In this document: piece after piece, positions 27,447 through 35,948 of the stretch
How the letters are laid out: every line of letters starts with the position of its first letter
Numbering within the stretch: position 1 is the first letter of the stretch
Assembly (NCBI RefSeq): GCF_002262885.1
Contig: NZ_NKYF01000015.1
Coordinates: forward strand, 62,001 to 126,000
DNA: 64,000 nucleotides
DNA from: Pseudonocardia sp. MH-G8
GTDB lineage: Bacteria > Actinomycetota > Actinomycetes > Mycobacteriales > Pseudonocardiaceae
Reading direction: 5' to 3'
Position numbers and translations under genes: made by a program
The notes under the pieces: generated by a model
What the model saw: only the letters and a program-made list of their open reading frames with translations
What the model was told of the DNA's origin: nothing
Database searches by the model: none

Positions 27447-27603
27447 TCAACGAAGCGGCTGCGCGCCGATCACCGACAGCAGTTGCAGATTGTCGTAGCT
27501 CTCGCTGCCCAGCACCGCGGTGTAGACGTCCGCGGGCTCCGCAACCGGCGCGACGCAGGAAAGCCAGAATGTTCGGTCATTTCCCCGCCCGATCGACAGT
27601 CAT
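27447..27603 (-). pseudogene. Frameshifted small ORF, unidentified
   Basis: ATG 27603 has a strong AAAGGGGG ribosome site, but its frame closes after eight codons (MTVDRAGK). Removing one G from the GGGG run opens a 51-codon product ending at 27447. It continues NDRTFWLSCVAPVAEPAD and ends NLQLLSVIGAQPLR, with protein-like composition. It could be a broken small gene, a programmed frameshift or coincidence. I do not recognise the product. It is divergent from the leader-peptide and ABC operon. Confidence 0.3.
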
Positions 27604-27655
27604 GAGAACGCCCCCTTTCGCATGCAGCATGAATCACATTTTCCCCGGCTCGCAT

Positions 27656-27693
27656 TGACGACCAGGTGCGGAATGCACTTACAGTGACGACCA
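27656..27693. repeat. Direct TGACGACCA repeat before the leader peptide
   Basis: TGACGACCA occurs at 27656 and 27685, 29 bp apart, in a locally AT-richer stretch. TTGACG (27655-27660) and TACAGT (27680-27685) could serve as a -35 and -10 for the downstream operon, though the 19-base spacer is long. A regulator-binding pair is possible. Confidence 0.35.
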
Positions 27694-27715
27694 CATCGAG
27701 GTCGGAGAGTGACTC

Positions 27716-27793
27716 ATGTTCCACGGGGTGCGGCGGCGCTACGTCGATCTCCTGCGCACGTCCAGCTCCGGCTGTCCCGCGTCACACCGCTGA
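27716..27793 (+). CDS. Cysteine-containing leader peptide of a sulfur-type operon
   Basis: This 25-codon ORF has GGAG 9 bases before its ATG and encodes a basic peptide with the core RRRYVDLLRTSSSGC. The RRxVDLxR-xxS..C pattern is that of the putative leader peptides found upstream of cysteine, sulfate and sulfonate genes in actinobacteria. Such short Cys-coding frames can act as cysteine-responsive attenuators, as shown for mycobacterial polycysteine ORFs. It lies 179 bp before an ABC importer plus flavin monooxygenase operon. This supports sulfur-responsive control. Attenuation itself is inferred. Confidence 0.7.
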   Translation: MFHGVRRRYVDLLRTSSSGCPASHR

Positions 27794-27888
27794 CCTGACC
27801 GCCGTTTCCGGCTGCGCTCCCGCGGCGTGATTCCCGCCCGACCATCGGCGCGGGTCCGCCTCCACCGCACCATCGGGGCCGTCCGCCC

Positions 27889-27909
27889 CTGCGGCTGGAG
27901 GCGCCGCAG
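27889..27909 (+). promoter_or_regulatory. Hairpin between leader peptide and ABC operon
   Basis: CTGCGGC and GCCGCAG form a perfect 7-bp stem with a 7-base loop, 63 bp before the binding-protein start. No T-tract follows. It is a candidate for a folding or Rho-related attenuation element acting with the leader peptide. Confidence 0.35.
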
Positions 27910-27972
27910 TCCCGGATCGACTCGTGCCCCGAGCACCTCAGTGCTCGCCCGCGCCGTGAGGACGCCATCGTC

Positions 27973-29610
27973 GTGAGATCGCTCTGTGCCCGCATGCTGC
28001 TCGCCGGCCTCGCCGCCGTGTCCCTGGTCCCCATCGCCGGGTGCGCTCCCGCCGAGCGCGTCGACCCCGTCGCCCTCGCTGCACCCGCGGCGGCGCCCGA
28101 CACGATCGTCTACGGCCACCAGCAGGAACCGCCGTGCGTGTACGGCGGTTGGATCGAACAGGCCTACCTGTCCGGTCAGATCCTCGACAACCTCGTCGCG
28201 CTGGACGACGGCGGCCAGGTCGTCCCGTGGCTCGCCGAGTCCTGGGACGTCTCCCCCGACGGCCTGACGTGGACATTCGTCCTGGACCGCGAGCCGACCT
28301 TCAGCGATGGCACCCCGGTCGACGCGTCCGCTGTGGTCCACAACCTCGCCTACTGGGTGGGCGGCGGCAACTCCACGGTGACGGCCTGGATCGGCGACTA
28401 CTACGACTCCGCCCAGGCGCTGGACGACACCACCGTGGCGATCCGGCTGACGCAGCCGTACCCGCGCTTCGCGGAGAACATGACCCAGCCCTACTTCGGG
28501 ATCCAGTCACCACAGGCATTGGAAACGCGCACCGCCGAGCAGAACTGCACAGCACCCGTCGGTTCGGGCCCGTTCGTCGTCGATCGCTGGAACCGCGGCC
28601 ACAGCATCCTGCTCGACCGGCGCGACGACTACGACTGGCCGCCCGCGAACTCCGCGCATTCCGGCCCCGCCCGGGCCGCGCACCTCGAGTGGCGTTTCAT
28701 CGCCGACCCCACAGCCCGTATCGCAGCGCTGCGGTCCGGCGAAGTGGACGCGATCTACGACGTGCAGGCGTTCGAGTGGGCGAACCTGGAGGCCGAGGGG
28801 TTCGCGCTGCACAGCTACACCACCGCCGGCCGTCCGCAGCAGATCAGCTTCAACACCCGCCGCGGCCCCTTCACCGACGAGCGCGTGCGCCAGGCCTTCG
28901 CCTACAGCCTCGACCGGCGCGCCACGGTCGAGGCGGTCGGCAAGGGCGTCATCCCCTACGAGGGGAACGGCCCGGTCAGCCGGTCGACACCGGCTTACAG
29001 CGAGGAGGCCGCCGCCCGCTACCCGCACGACCCCGAGGCGGCCGCCGCTCTGCTGGACGAAGCAGGCTGGCTCCTCGGCCCGGACGGCGTCCGGGTCAAC
29101 GACGGCCACCCGCTCGAGGTCGTCTTCCCGTACGCGGTCAACCGGACGATCAACCAGGACGGCGCGGCGATCATCCAAGCCCTGCAGGTGCAGGCCGAAG
29201 CCGTCGGGTTCCGCGTCCGACTCGTGCCCTACCCACCCAGCGCCGCCGCTGCCGGTGCTTACTCCGGCCCGGACGACTACGACCTGCAGATCGGCTACTG
29301 GACCGGGATCAACGCCGGGATCCTGCACGTCAACTGGCGCCAGGACCTCCCGGACCGGCCGAACAAGGCCAACTCCGCGTTCTACAACGACCCGGGCCTC
29401 GAGGAGCTGATCGTGGCGGCCAACTCCGAGGCTGACCCGGCCCGCCAGGACGAGCTCTACCGGGCCGCGCAACAACACATCGCCGATCGCGCACTCTCGA
29501 TCGGTGTCTACGACCGGCTGAGCACGCTCGCGGTGAAGCCGCGGCTGCACGGCGTGCGCCAGGAGCAGTCACAGGGAGGACCGGTCTTCTATGACGCGCA
29601 CTTCGCCTGA
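27973..29610 (+). CDS. ABC transporter solute-binding lipoprotein (family 5)
   Basis: This 545-residue SBP_bac_5 protein belongs to the dipeptide/nickel/glutathione class. A short signal segment ends in the lipobox PIAGC (Cys24). Family marks are LVALDDGGQVVPWLAESWDV, TWTFVLDREPTFSDGTP, VGSGPFVVDRWN and FTDERVRQAFAYSLDR. GTG 27973 gives a normal signal peptide; ATG 27994 would leave it very short. With the leader peptide upstream and a flavin monooxygenase in the operon, the ligand is probably an organosulfur compound or S-containing peptide such as a glutathione derivative. The first permease gene overlaps its 3' end by 20 bp. Confidence 0.9.
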   Translation: MRSLCARMLLAGLAAVSLVPIAGCAPAERVDPVALAAPAAAPDTIVYGHQQEPPCVYGGWIEQAYLSGQILDNLVALDDGGQVVPWLAESWDVSPDGLTWTFVLDREPTFSDGTPVDASAVVHNLAYWVGGGNSTVTAWIGDYYDSAQALDDTTVAIRLTQPYPRFAENMTQPYFGIQSPQALETRTAEQNCTAPVGSGPFVVDRWNRGHSILLDRRDDYDWPPANSAHSGPARAAHLEWRFIADPTARIAALRSGEVDAIYDVQAFEWANLEAEGFALHSYTTAGRPQQISFNTRRGPFTDERVRQAFAYSLDRRATVEAVGKGVIPYEGNGPVSRSTPAYSEEAAARYPHDPEAAAALLDEAGWLLGPDGVRVNDGHPLEVVFPYAVNRTINQDGAAIIQALQVQAEAVGFRVRLVPYPPSAAAAGAYSGPDDYDLQIGYWTGINAGILHVNWRQDLPDRPNKANSAFYNDPGLEELIVAANSEADPARQDELYRAAQQHIADRALSIGVYDRLSTLAVKPRLHGVRQEQSQGGPVFYDAHFA

Positions 29611-30565
29611 TCCGACCAGGACGCTCCGGCCGGGATGGCGCCGTTGGACCGGGCGCCTCGGATCCGCCGTCCTCGTGGTCTGGGGGGCGGCAACCGCTGC
29701 GTTCCTCGCCCAGCTCGCGCAGCCCGGCGACCGCGCCACGGCGATCCTCAACCTGCGCACCGGCCAGGTGCAGGAGCGCTCCGCCGAGGAGCTCGCGCCG
29801 ATCAACGCCGAGTACGGCTTCGAGAGCCCGGTCCTGTCCCAGTACCTGGACCACATCCTCGGGCTGCTGCGCGGCGACCTCGGCACGTCCTACCAGCAGC
29901 ACCGGCCGGTCTGGGACGTGGTCGCCGAGCAGATCCCCCCGACGCTCGCCCTCAGTGCCACCGCGCTGGTGCTGGCGTGGGTACTGATGCCGGCCTGGGT
30001 GCTGCTCACCGCGGGACGCGGTCCGGCGACGAGCGCGTGGGGCGCCGCCGTCGAGACCGTCCTGGCGAGCCTGCCCCAGTATTGGCTCGGCGCGGTCCTG
30101 GTCCTGGTCTTCGCACTGGGCCTGGGTTGGTTCCCCGTCGTCGGCGGCTCGGGCGTGGCCGGGATCGTGCTCCCGGCGCTGGCACTGGCCCTGCCGCTCG
30201 CGGGGTTCCTCGGCCAGGCCACCCGCACCGAGTTCGAGCGGGTGCTCGGGCAGCCGTTCGTGCTCTCGGCGCGGCTGCGCGGCGCGGGTGACCTGTCCGT
30301 TCGCGTGCGCCACGTCCTGCGCCATGCCGCGCTCGCCCCGCTCACGCTCACCGGCTGGGCGCTGGGCGCGACCGTCTCCGGCGCGGTGGTCGTCGAGACC
30401 GTCTTCACGCGCCAGGGGATCGGCCGCACGCTGGTCAGCGCGGTCGAGTCCCAGGACCTGCCCATCGTCACCGGGATCGTCGTACTCACCGCGCTGGTCT
30501 ACGTGGCGATCAACCTCGCTCTCGACGCCCTCTACCCGTTCCTCGACCCGAGGTTGACCACATGA
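29591..30565 (+). CDS. ABC transporter permease, DppB-like
   Basis: This 324-residue permease has about six transmembrane segments. The large extracytoplasmic loop after the first segment contains YGFESPVLSQYLDHILGLLRGDLGTSYQ, here cited in part as GLLRGDLGTSYQ, typical of DppB. The EAA-like coupling loop is ARLRGAGDLSVRVRHVLRHA, and GAVVVETVFTRQGIGRTLV follows. It pairs with the next permease to form the channel. Its start overlaps the binding-protein gene and its stop overlaps the next start (ATGA), so the subunits are translationally coupled. Confidence 0.9.
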   Translation: MTRTSPDPTRTLRPGWRRWTGRLGSAVLVVWGAATAAFLAQLAQPGDRATAILNLRTGQVQERSAEELAPINAEYGFESPVLSQYLDHILGLLRGDLGTSYQQHRPVWDVVAEQIPPTLALSATALVLAWVLMPAWVLLTAGRGPATSAWGAAVETVLASLPQYWLGAVLVLVFALGLGWFPVVGGSGVAGIVLPALALALPLAGFLGQATRTEFERVLGQPFVLSARLRGAGDLSVRVRHVLRHAALAPLTLTGWALGATVSGAVVVETVFTRQGIGRTLVSAVESQDLPIVTGIVVLTALVYVAINLALDALYPFLDPRLTT

Positions 30566-31446
30566 GCTCCCCCAGCCCTGCGGCCGCGCCGGCCGTCGGT
30601 CTCCGCGAACCCGCACCGCCCGGCCGGCCGCGTCGGGCCCGTCGCCGCACCGGAGCCGGCACCGTCCTCGCCGGGCTGGCGGCGGCGGTGCTCGCCGTCG
30701 CCGCGCTCGCACCCTCGGTGCTGGCCCCCGGCGACCCGCACGCCATCGACCTCACCGCCACCCTCGGCCCGCCCTCGCCCGCGCACTGGTTCGGGACCGA
30801 CGAGATCGGCCGCGACCTCTACACCCGGCTCGTCCACGGCACCGGACAGTCACTCGTGATCGGCGTCGGCGCCGCAGCGGTGGCGCTCGTGCTGGCCCTG
30901 TTGCTCGCGGGGGCGGCAGCCCTGGGCCCCCGGCCGGTCGCCGCCGCGGCCGACCGGGTCGTCGACGTGCTGTTCGCGTTCCCGACACTGCTGCTGGCGC
31001 TGCTGCTGGTCAGCGTGCTGAGCCCGTCGCCGCAGACGCTCGTCGTGGCGGTCGGGGTCGGCGTCGCACCGGGCTACGCCCGCATGGTCCGGGCGCAGCT
31101 GCTCGGGGTGCGCCTGTCGCCCTACGTCGAGGCCGCGACCGCCCTCGGACACCGGCGCTCGCGGATCATCGGCCGGCACGTCCTGCCCAACGCGCTGCGT
31201 CCCCTCGTCGCCGTCTTCGCCCTCTCGATCGGCCAGTGCGTCGTGTGGGCGTCGAGCCTGTCGTTCCTCGGGCTCGGCGTGGCGCCCCCCGCCGCGGAGT
31301 GGGGCGCGCTGCTCGAAGCCGGCCGCGCCTACCTCACGGTGGCCGGCTGGCTGGTCGTGCTGCCGGGCCTCGCCATCGTCGCGCTCGCGGTCACCGCCAC
31401 CACGGTCGGGCGCGCGTTGCAGACCCACCTCGAGCCGGGAGAGTGA
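30562..31446 (+). CDS. ABC transporter permease, DppC-like
   Basis: This 294-residue permease has a Pro/Arg-rich cytosolic leader and about six transmembrane segments. DppC marks are PSPAHWFGTDEIGRDLYTRL near residue 70, the coupling loop EAATALGHRRSRIIGRHVLP near 190 and SSLSFLGLGVAPPAAEWG near 230. It completes the heterodimeric channel with the DppB-like protein. The gap to the ATPase gene is 2 bp. Confidence 0.9.
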   Translation: MSSPSPAAAPAVGLREPAPPGRPRRARRRTGAGTVLAGLAAAVLAVAALAPSVLAPGDPHAIDLTATLGPPSPAHWFGTDEIGRDLYTRLVHGTGQSLVIGVGAAAVALVLALLLAGAAALGPRPVAAAADRVVDVLFAFPTLLLALLLVSVLSPSPQTLVVAVGVGVAPGYARMVRAQLLGVRLSPYVEAATALGHRRSRIIGRHVLPNALRPLVAVFALSIGQCVVWASSLSFLGLGVAPPAAEWGALLEAGRAYLTVAGWLVVLPGLAIVALAVTATTVGRALQTHLEPGE

Positions 31447-31448
31447 GC

Positions 31449-33137
31449 ATGTCGTCCGCCACCGTCACCACGTCCACGAACCCTGCGGAGGTGGCCGCAA
31501 CGGGCCCGACGCTCGTCGTCGAGAACCTGCGCGTCGCGTTCGGCGGACGCGAGGTCGTGCACGGAATCTCGTTCTCGGCCACCCCGGGGACGTGCCTCGC
31601 GATCGTCGGCGAGTCCGGGTCGGGCAAGAGCGTGAGCGCCCGAAGCCTCGTCGGGCTCGCCGGCCCGACCGCCGACGTGCAGGCCGACACCCTCACCGTC
31701 AGCGGCCTCGATGTCCGAGGGCTGGGCGAGCGCGCGTGGCGCCGGATCCGGGGTGCGCGGATCGGCTTCGTCCTGCAGGACGCGCTGGTCTCGCTCGACC
31801 CGGTGCGTCCCGTCGGCCGGGAGATCGACGAGGCGCTCCGGGTGCACGGGCTCGGTTCCCGGGCCGCCCGGCGGCAGCGGGTCGTCGAGCTCCTGCGCAA
31901 CGCGGCAGTGCCCGATCCCGAACTGCGCGCGGCGCAGCGACCCGGCGAGCTCTCCGGCGGGTTGCGGCAGCGTGCCCTGATCGCCTCCGCACTCGCCGCC
32001 GATCCCGACGTCGTCGTCGCCGACGAACCGACCACTGCGCTCGACGTCACCGTGCAGGCCCAGGTGCTGGAGCTCCTCGCCGAGCTCAAGCGGGCGGGCC
32101 GGACGATCGTGCTGATCAGCCACGACCTCTCGGTCGTGGCGCACCTCGCCGACCACGTGCTCGTGATGGCCGCGGGCCGCGTGGTGGAGCAGGGACCCGC
32201 GGACGAAATCCTTGCCGCACCCCGGGAGCCCTACACCCGGGCGCTCATCCAGGCGGTGCCCGGCGCGGAGACCCGCGGACGCCGGCTGTCCCCCGCACCG
32301 CCGGTACCGATGTCCGCGCGCCGCGCGACGGCCTCCGACCCGGACGGTCCGCCGGTGCTGGCGGCCCGCGACCTGGTCAAGGACTTCCCGCTGCCCGGAG
32401 GAAGCACGCTGCGCGCCGTCGACGGCGTCTCGTTCGCGCTGCGGGCGGGGACCACGCTCGGGGTGGTCGGCGAGTCCGGGTCGGGCAAGTCGACCACGGC
32501 GCGGCTGGCGCTGGCCCTCGAGACGGCCGACCGCGGGACGGTCGAGCTGCGCGGAGAGCCGTGGTCGGTGCTGCCGGAGAAGCACCGGCGGGCCCGCCGC
32601 GGCGCGATCAGCGTGGTCTCCCAGGACCCGCTCAGCTCGTTCGACCCTCGCTGGAGCGTGGAACGCATCCTGCTCGACGCCGTGCCCGTCGCGATGCGCG
32701 CCGAGCGCCACGAGCGCGTCACCGACCTGATCGCCCGTGTCGGGCTCGACGACGCGGTGCTGCCGCGCCGTCCATTGACGCTGTCCGGTGGCCAACGCCA
32801 GCGTGTCGCGATCGCGCGAGCGCTCGCTCCCGACCCTGACGTCGTGGTGCTGGACGAAGCAGTCTCGGCACTCGACGTCTCCGTACAGGCCCAGATCCTC
32901 GACCTGCTCGTCGACCTGCAGCAGGCCTTCGGCCTGGCCTACCTGTTCATCTCGCACGACCTCGGCGTGATCAGCCATCTCAGCGACCACGTGCTGGTCA
33001 TGAAGGACGGTCGCGTGGTCGAGCAGGGCAGCCCCGAGCAGCTGTTCACCGCTCCTGCAGACCCCTACACCGCCCGCCTGGTCGAGTCGCTGCGCAGCCT
33101 CACCGATCCCGCCACCGTCGAGAGGACCCCCTCGTGA
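31449..33137 (+). CDS. Fused double ATPase of the ABC importer (DppD-DppF type)
   Basis: This 562-residue protein holds two complete nucleotide-binding domains. The first (about 20-270) has GESGSGKSV, LSGGLRQRALIASAL, VVVADEPTTALD and the switch ISHDLSVV. The second (about 300-550) has GESGSGKST, LSGGQRQRVAIARAL, VVVLDEAVSALD and ISHDLGVI. In many organisms DppD and DppF are separate chains; here they are one polypeptide, a common actinobacterial form. It energises the adjacent permeases. Its stop overlaps the monooxygenase start by 4 bases. Confidence 0.93.
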   Translation: MSSATVTTSTNPAEVAATGPTLVVENLRVAFGGREVVHGISFSATPGTCLAIVGESGSGKSVSARSLVGLAGPTADVQADTLTVSGLDVRGLGERAWRRIRGARIGFVLQDALVSLDPVRPVGREIDEALRVHGLGSRAARRQRVVELLRNAAVPDPELRAAQRPGELSGGLRQRALIASALAADPDVVVADEPTTALDVTVQAQVLELLAELKRAGRTIVLISHDLSVVAHLADHVLVMAAGRVVEQGPADEILAAPREPYTRALIQAVPGAETRGRRLSPAPPVPMSARRATASDPDGPPVLAARDLVKDFPLPGGSTLRAVDGVSFALRAGTTLGVVGESGSGKSTTARLALALETADRGTVELRGEPWSVLPEKHRRARRGAISVVSQDPLSSFDPRWSVERILLDAVPVAMRAERHERVTDLIARVGLDDAVLPRRPLTLSGGQRQRVAIARALAPDPDVVVLDEAVSALDVSVQAQILDLLVDLQQAFGLAYLFISHDLGVISHLSDHVLVMKDGRVVEQGSPEQLFTAPADPYTARLVESLRSLTDPATVERTPS

Positions 33138-34552
33138 GCTCCCCGCTGCTGTTCAACGCGTTCCTGATGAACACGCCCTCGCACATCCAGCACGGGCAGT
33201 GGCGCCACCCCGACGCCCGCCAGGTGGAGTTCGAGCGGCTCGAGTTCTGGGTCGAACTCGGCCGGACGCTCGAGGCCGGGCTTTTCGACGCCATGTTCTT
33301 CGCCGACGTCTCCGGGCTCTACGGCCCTGCCGACGGCGTCTACACCGACAACGTGCACGAGGGCCTGCAGATCCCGAGCAACGACCCCACCGTGCTGCTG
33401 GGCGCCCTGGCCGCCACGACCGAGCGGATCGGCCTGGCGACCACGTCGAACGTGATGCAGAATCCGCCGTTCAACTTCGCGCGCCAGATGTCCACGCTCG
33501 ACCACCTCACCCGGGGCCGGGTCGCCTGGAACATCGTCACCTCGACCCAGGAGAACGCCGCCCGCAACTTCGGCCTGCCGGGCCTGGCCGAGCACGACCA
33601 GCGCTACGAGTGGGCCGAGGAGTACGTGACGGTCGCCTACAAGCTCTGGGAGGGCTCGTGGGAGGACGACGCCCTGCTCGTGGACCGCGACGGCAGCCGC
33701 TACGCCGACCCTGCGAAGATCCACAAGATCCGGCACGAGGGCCCGCGCTACCGCGTCGAAGGGCCACACCTGCCGTCCCCGAGCCCGCAGCGCACGCCGC
33801 TCCTGTTCCAGGCGGGCGGGTCGCCGCGCGGAATCGCGTTCGCTGCCCGGCACGCCGAGGCCGTGTTCATCGGCACCCCCTCCCCCGAGGTCGCCCGCCA
33901 GCACATCGAGCGGACCCGCGCGCTCGCGGAGGCCGACGGTCGCCGTGGCGACGACATCCGCTTCTTCCAGGGCCTGAGCGTGGTCGCGGGTCGCACGGAA
34001 GCCGAGGCACAGCGCAGGTACGAGGACCTGCGGGTGTACGCGTCGACCACCGGGTACCGGACGCACGCCTCGCTGGGCATCCGCCCCGACGGCACCCGGC
34101 TGCCCGACGACACCCCGCTGCGCGACATCCCCAACAACGGCGGTCGGGGCCACGTCGACTGGCTGCGGGCGGAGAACCCCGACCGGGAGCCGGTGCTGGC
34201 CGACCTGGCCCGGCGGCGGCTGATCGGCCAGACCGTCGTGGGCACCCCGGACACGATCGCCGACGAGCTGCAGCGTTGGCGCGACGCCGGCGTCGACGGG
34301 ATCAACATGGTCAACTGGCGGCTGCCGTCGAGCTACGAGGAGTTCATCGACCTCGTCCTGCCGGTCCTGCAGGACCGAGGGCTGGCCAAGACCTCCTACG
34401 GCGACGCGCACACCCTGCGGGGGCGGATCTTCGGCCACGACCGACTGCCCGACCGGCATCCGGCCGCACGGTTCCGCGGGGCGTTCGGCGACCGGGGGCA
34501 CGCCGCGGTGGCCGCGCCCCGGCCGGGGTCAGCCGCCGTCGGCTCGTCGTGA
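33134..34552 (+). CDS. Flavin-dependent monooxygenase, NtaA/SnaA/DszA family
   Basis: This 472-residue bacterial-luciferase-fold enzyme uses FMNH2 from a separate reductase. Family features are NAFLMNTPSHIQHGQWRHPD near the start, DAMFFADVSGLYG near residue 55, ARQMSTLDHLTRGRVAWNIV near 115 and LFQAGGSPRGIAFAARHAE near 222. The subfamily includes nitrilotriacetate, dibenzothiophene-sulfone and similar monooxygenases. With an upstream sulfur-type leader and an importer in one operon, release of sulfur from an imported compound is the best inference. The last 40 residues are low-complexity. No flavin reductase gene is in the window. Confidence 0.88.
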   Translation: MSSPLLFNAFLMNTPSHIQHGQWRHPDARQVEFERLEFWVELGRTLEAGLFDAMFFADVSGLYGPADGVYTDNVHEGLQIPSNDPTVLLGALAATTERIGLATTSNVMQNPPFNFARQMSTLDHLTRGRVAWNIVTSTQENAARNFGLPGLAEHDQRYEWAEEYVTVAYKLWEGSWEDDALLVDRDGSRYADPAKIHKIRHEGPRYRVEGPHLPSPSPQRTPLLFQAGGSPRGIAFAARHAEAVFIGTPSPEVARQHIERTRALAEADGRRGDDIRFFQGLSVVAGRTEAEAQRRYEDLRVYASTTGYRTHASLGIRPDGTRLPDDTPLRDIPNNGGRGHVDWLRAENPDREPVLADLARRRLIGQTVVGTPDTIADELQRWRDAGVDGINMVNWRLPSSYEEFIDLVLPVLQDRGLAKTSYGDAHTLRGRIFGHDRLPDRHPAARFRGAFGDRGHAAVAAPRPGSAAVGSS

Positions 34553-34612
34553 CCACGGCCCCGCACGTGCTCCGTCCGACATGCCCATCCGTTCGCCACG
34601 GGAGCCCCGCGG

Positions 34613-35158
34613 TCATCTCCGGTCCCCGCGGCGGCGGGCGCGGTAGGCCGCGGCTTTCACCCGGTTCCCGCACTCGTCCATGCCGCACCAGGTGCGGCGG
34701 GAGCCCCGGGACCGATCGACGTAGAGCCGCGTGCAGCTCTCGCGCCCGCACTCCTTGAGCACGAGGTCGCGGTCCGCGAGCACCGCGATCGCCGCCGCGG
34801 CGACGTCGGCCAGCACGGCGTCGGTATCGCCGCTGACCCGGGCTCCCGCGGCGGTGAGCTCGACCCGCCTGCCCGGGGCCGCGGCGATCTCGTTCACGAC
34901 TCCCAGGGCGCCGCGGTCGAACCCGCGACCCTCGAGCCGGTCGCGGGCCAGCCGGTGGACCGCCTCCCGCAGCTCGAGCGCCCTGCGGAACGCGGTGGGA
35001 TCCACGTCGTCGGGCCCGCCGGGCAGCAGCCCGGCCTCGTCGATCCATCGGCGCAGGTCAACGGCGCCGGTGAGCTGGTCGCGCGGCGTCGTCCGGCGCC
35101 ACTGCAGCGTCCCGACGAGATCGAGCGCGACGTTGCCACTGACGAACGCGAAGGCCAC
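34613..35158 (-). CDS. CGNR zinc-finger domain protein (ABATE type)
   Basis: This 181-residue protein has the N-terminal ABATE domain (FVSGNVALDLVGTLQWRR with AVDLRRWIDEAGLL) and a C-terminal CGNR zinc finger. The finger Cys residues occur in ECGRESCTRLYVD and WCGMDECGNRVKAAAYRARR. Such proteins are putative stress-related transcription regulators. The domains appear complete from GTG 35158, although the ribosome site is weak. The gene diverges from the haloacid dehalogenase gene and converges with the monooxygenase. Confidence 0.9.
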   Translation of the reverse strand: MAFAFVSGNVALDLVGTLQWRRTTPRDQLTGAVDLRRWIDEAGLLPGGPDDVDPTAFRRALELREAVHRLARDRLEGRGFDRGALGVVNEIAAAPGRRVELTAAGARVSGDTDAVLADVAAAAIAVLADRDLVLKECGRESCTRLYVDRSRGSRRTWCGMDECGNRVKAAAYRARRRGDRR

Positions 35159-35230
35159 GTCACCATCTTGACCGGTGACGCCCGGGCGCACACAATCACC
35201 CCCTGAACCGGTGACGAACTCGGGAGAGCC

Positions 35231-35911
35231 ATGCCACCCCTGCACGACGTCGACACCATCGTCTTCGACATCCTGGGCACCCTCGTGGACCACACCGCGG
35301 GCCTGCGCGCCGCACTGGCCGAGCTCGCCCCCGAGGCGGGGCGGGCCGACGACCTGGTGGCGCTCTGGGGTCGCCACATCTCCACCGAGCACCGCCGGAT
35401 CGTCGACCGCGAGCGGGCCTACGCACCCGGCGCCGTGCTGGACCGCGAGGCCGCGCAGGTGGTGGTCGACACCGCAGGCCTGTCCGACCCGTCCGCCGTC
35501 GACACGCTGGTCCGCGCCGCCCGCCGGCTGCCCGCATGGCCCGACTCCGCGGACGCGCTGGCCCGGCTCGGCGCCGACCACGAGCTGATCGGCCTGTCCA
35601 ACGCGGACGCGACGGCACTGCTAAGGCTGAACGCGTCCGCCGGTCTGCGGTGGCACACCGCGCTCTCCACGCAGGCCGCCGGCACCTACAAGCCCGACCC
35701 GGCCGTCTACCGGCTGGCGATCGGCTGCGCCGACAGGCCCCCGGAGCGGATGCTGATGGTCTCCGCGCACGCCTGGGACCTGCGCGGGGCGCAGGCGTCC
35801 GGCCTGCGCACCGCCTACCTCGAGCGTCCCGGCGGCGACCCACCCACCGCCGAGGACCGGTTCGACGCGCACCTGAACACGCTCGCCGAACTGACCGGCG
35901 CCCGGGTGTGA
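35231..35911 (+). CDS. Haloacid dehalogenase type II (HAD superfamily)
   Basis: This 226-residue HAD hydrolase has nucleophile Asp13 in VFDILGTLVD, motif II GLSNADATALLRL, the motif III Lys in YKPDPAVYRLA and the final acidic motif in VSAHAWDLRGAQASG. The SNAD and SAHAWDLRGA forms match L-2-haloacid dehalogenases, which hydrolyse 2-haloacids to 2-hydroxyacids. Other small-phosphate substrates cannot be excluded. ATG 35231 gives the expected length. It faces the CGNR gene across 72 bp. Confidence 0.87.
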   Translation: MPPLHDVDTIVFDILGTLVDHTAGLRAALAELAPEAGRADDLVALWGRHISTEHRRIVDRERAYAPGAVLDREAAQVVVDTAGLSDPSAVDTLVRAARRLPAWPDSADALARLGADHELIGLSNADATALLRLNASAGLRWHTALSTQAAGTYKPDPAVYRLAIGCADRPPERMLMVSAHAWDLRGAQASGLRTAYLERPGGDPPTAEDRFDAHLNTLAELTGARV

Positions 35912-35948
35912 GGCCCTCGTCGGGCGGGAGCAGGAGTCATCGCGCCGC

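Noticed and set aside
27889..27909. The GC-rich hairpin as an intrinsic terminator
   Set aside because: No T-run follows the stem. A role in leader folding is possible, but termination cannot be claimed.
30562..31446. Upstream extension of the fused ATPase gene to 31236
   Set aside because: The added residues are antisense-like shadow of the DppC permease. ATG 31449 follows the permease stop by 2 bp and starts the ATPase fold.
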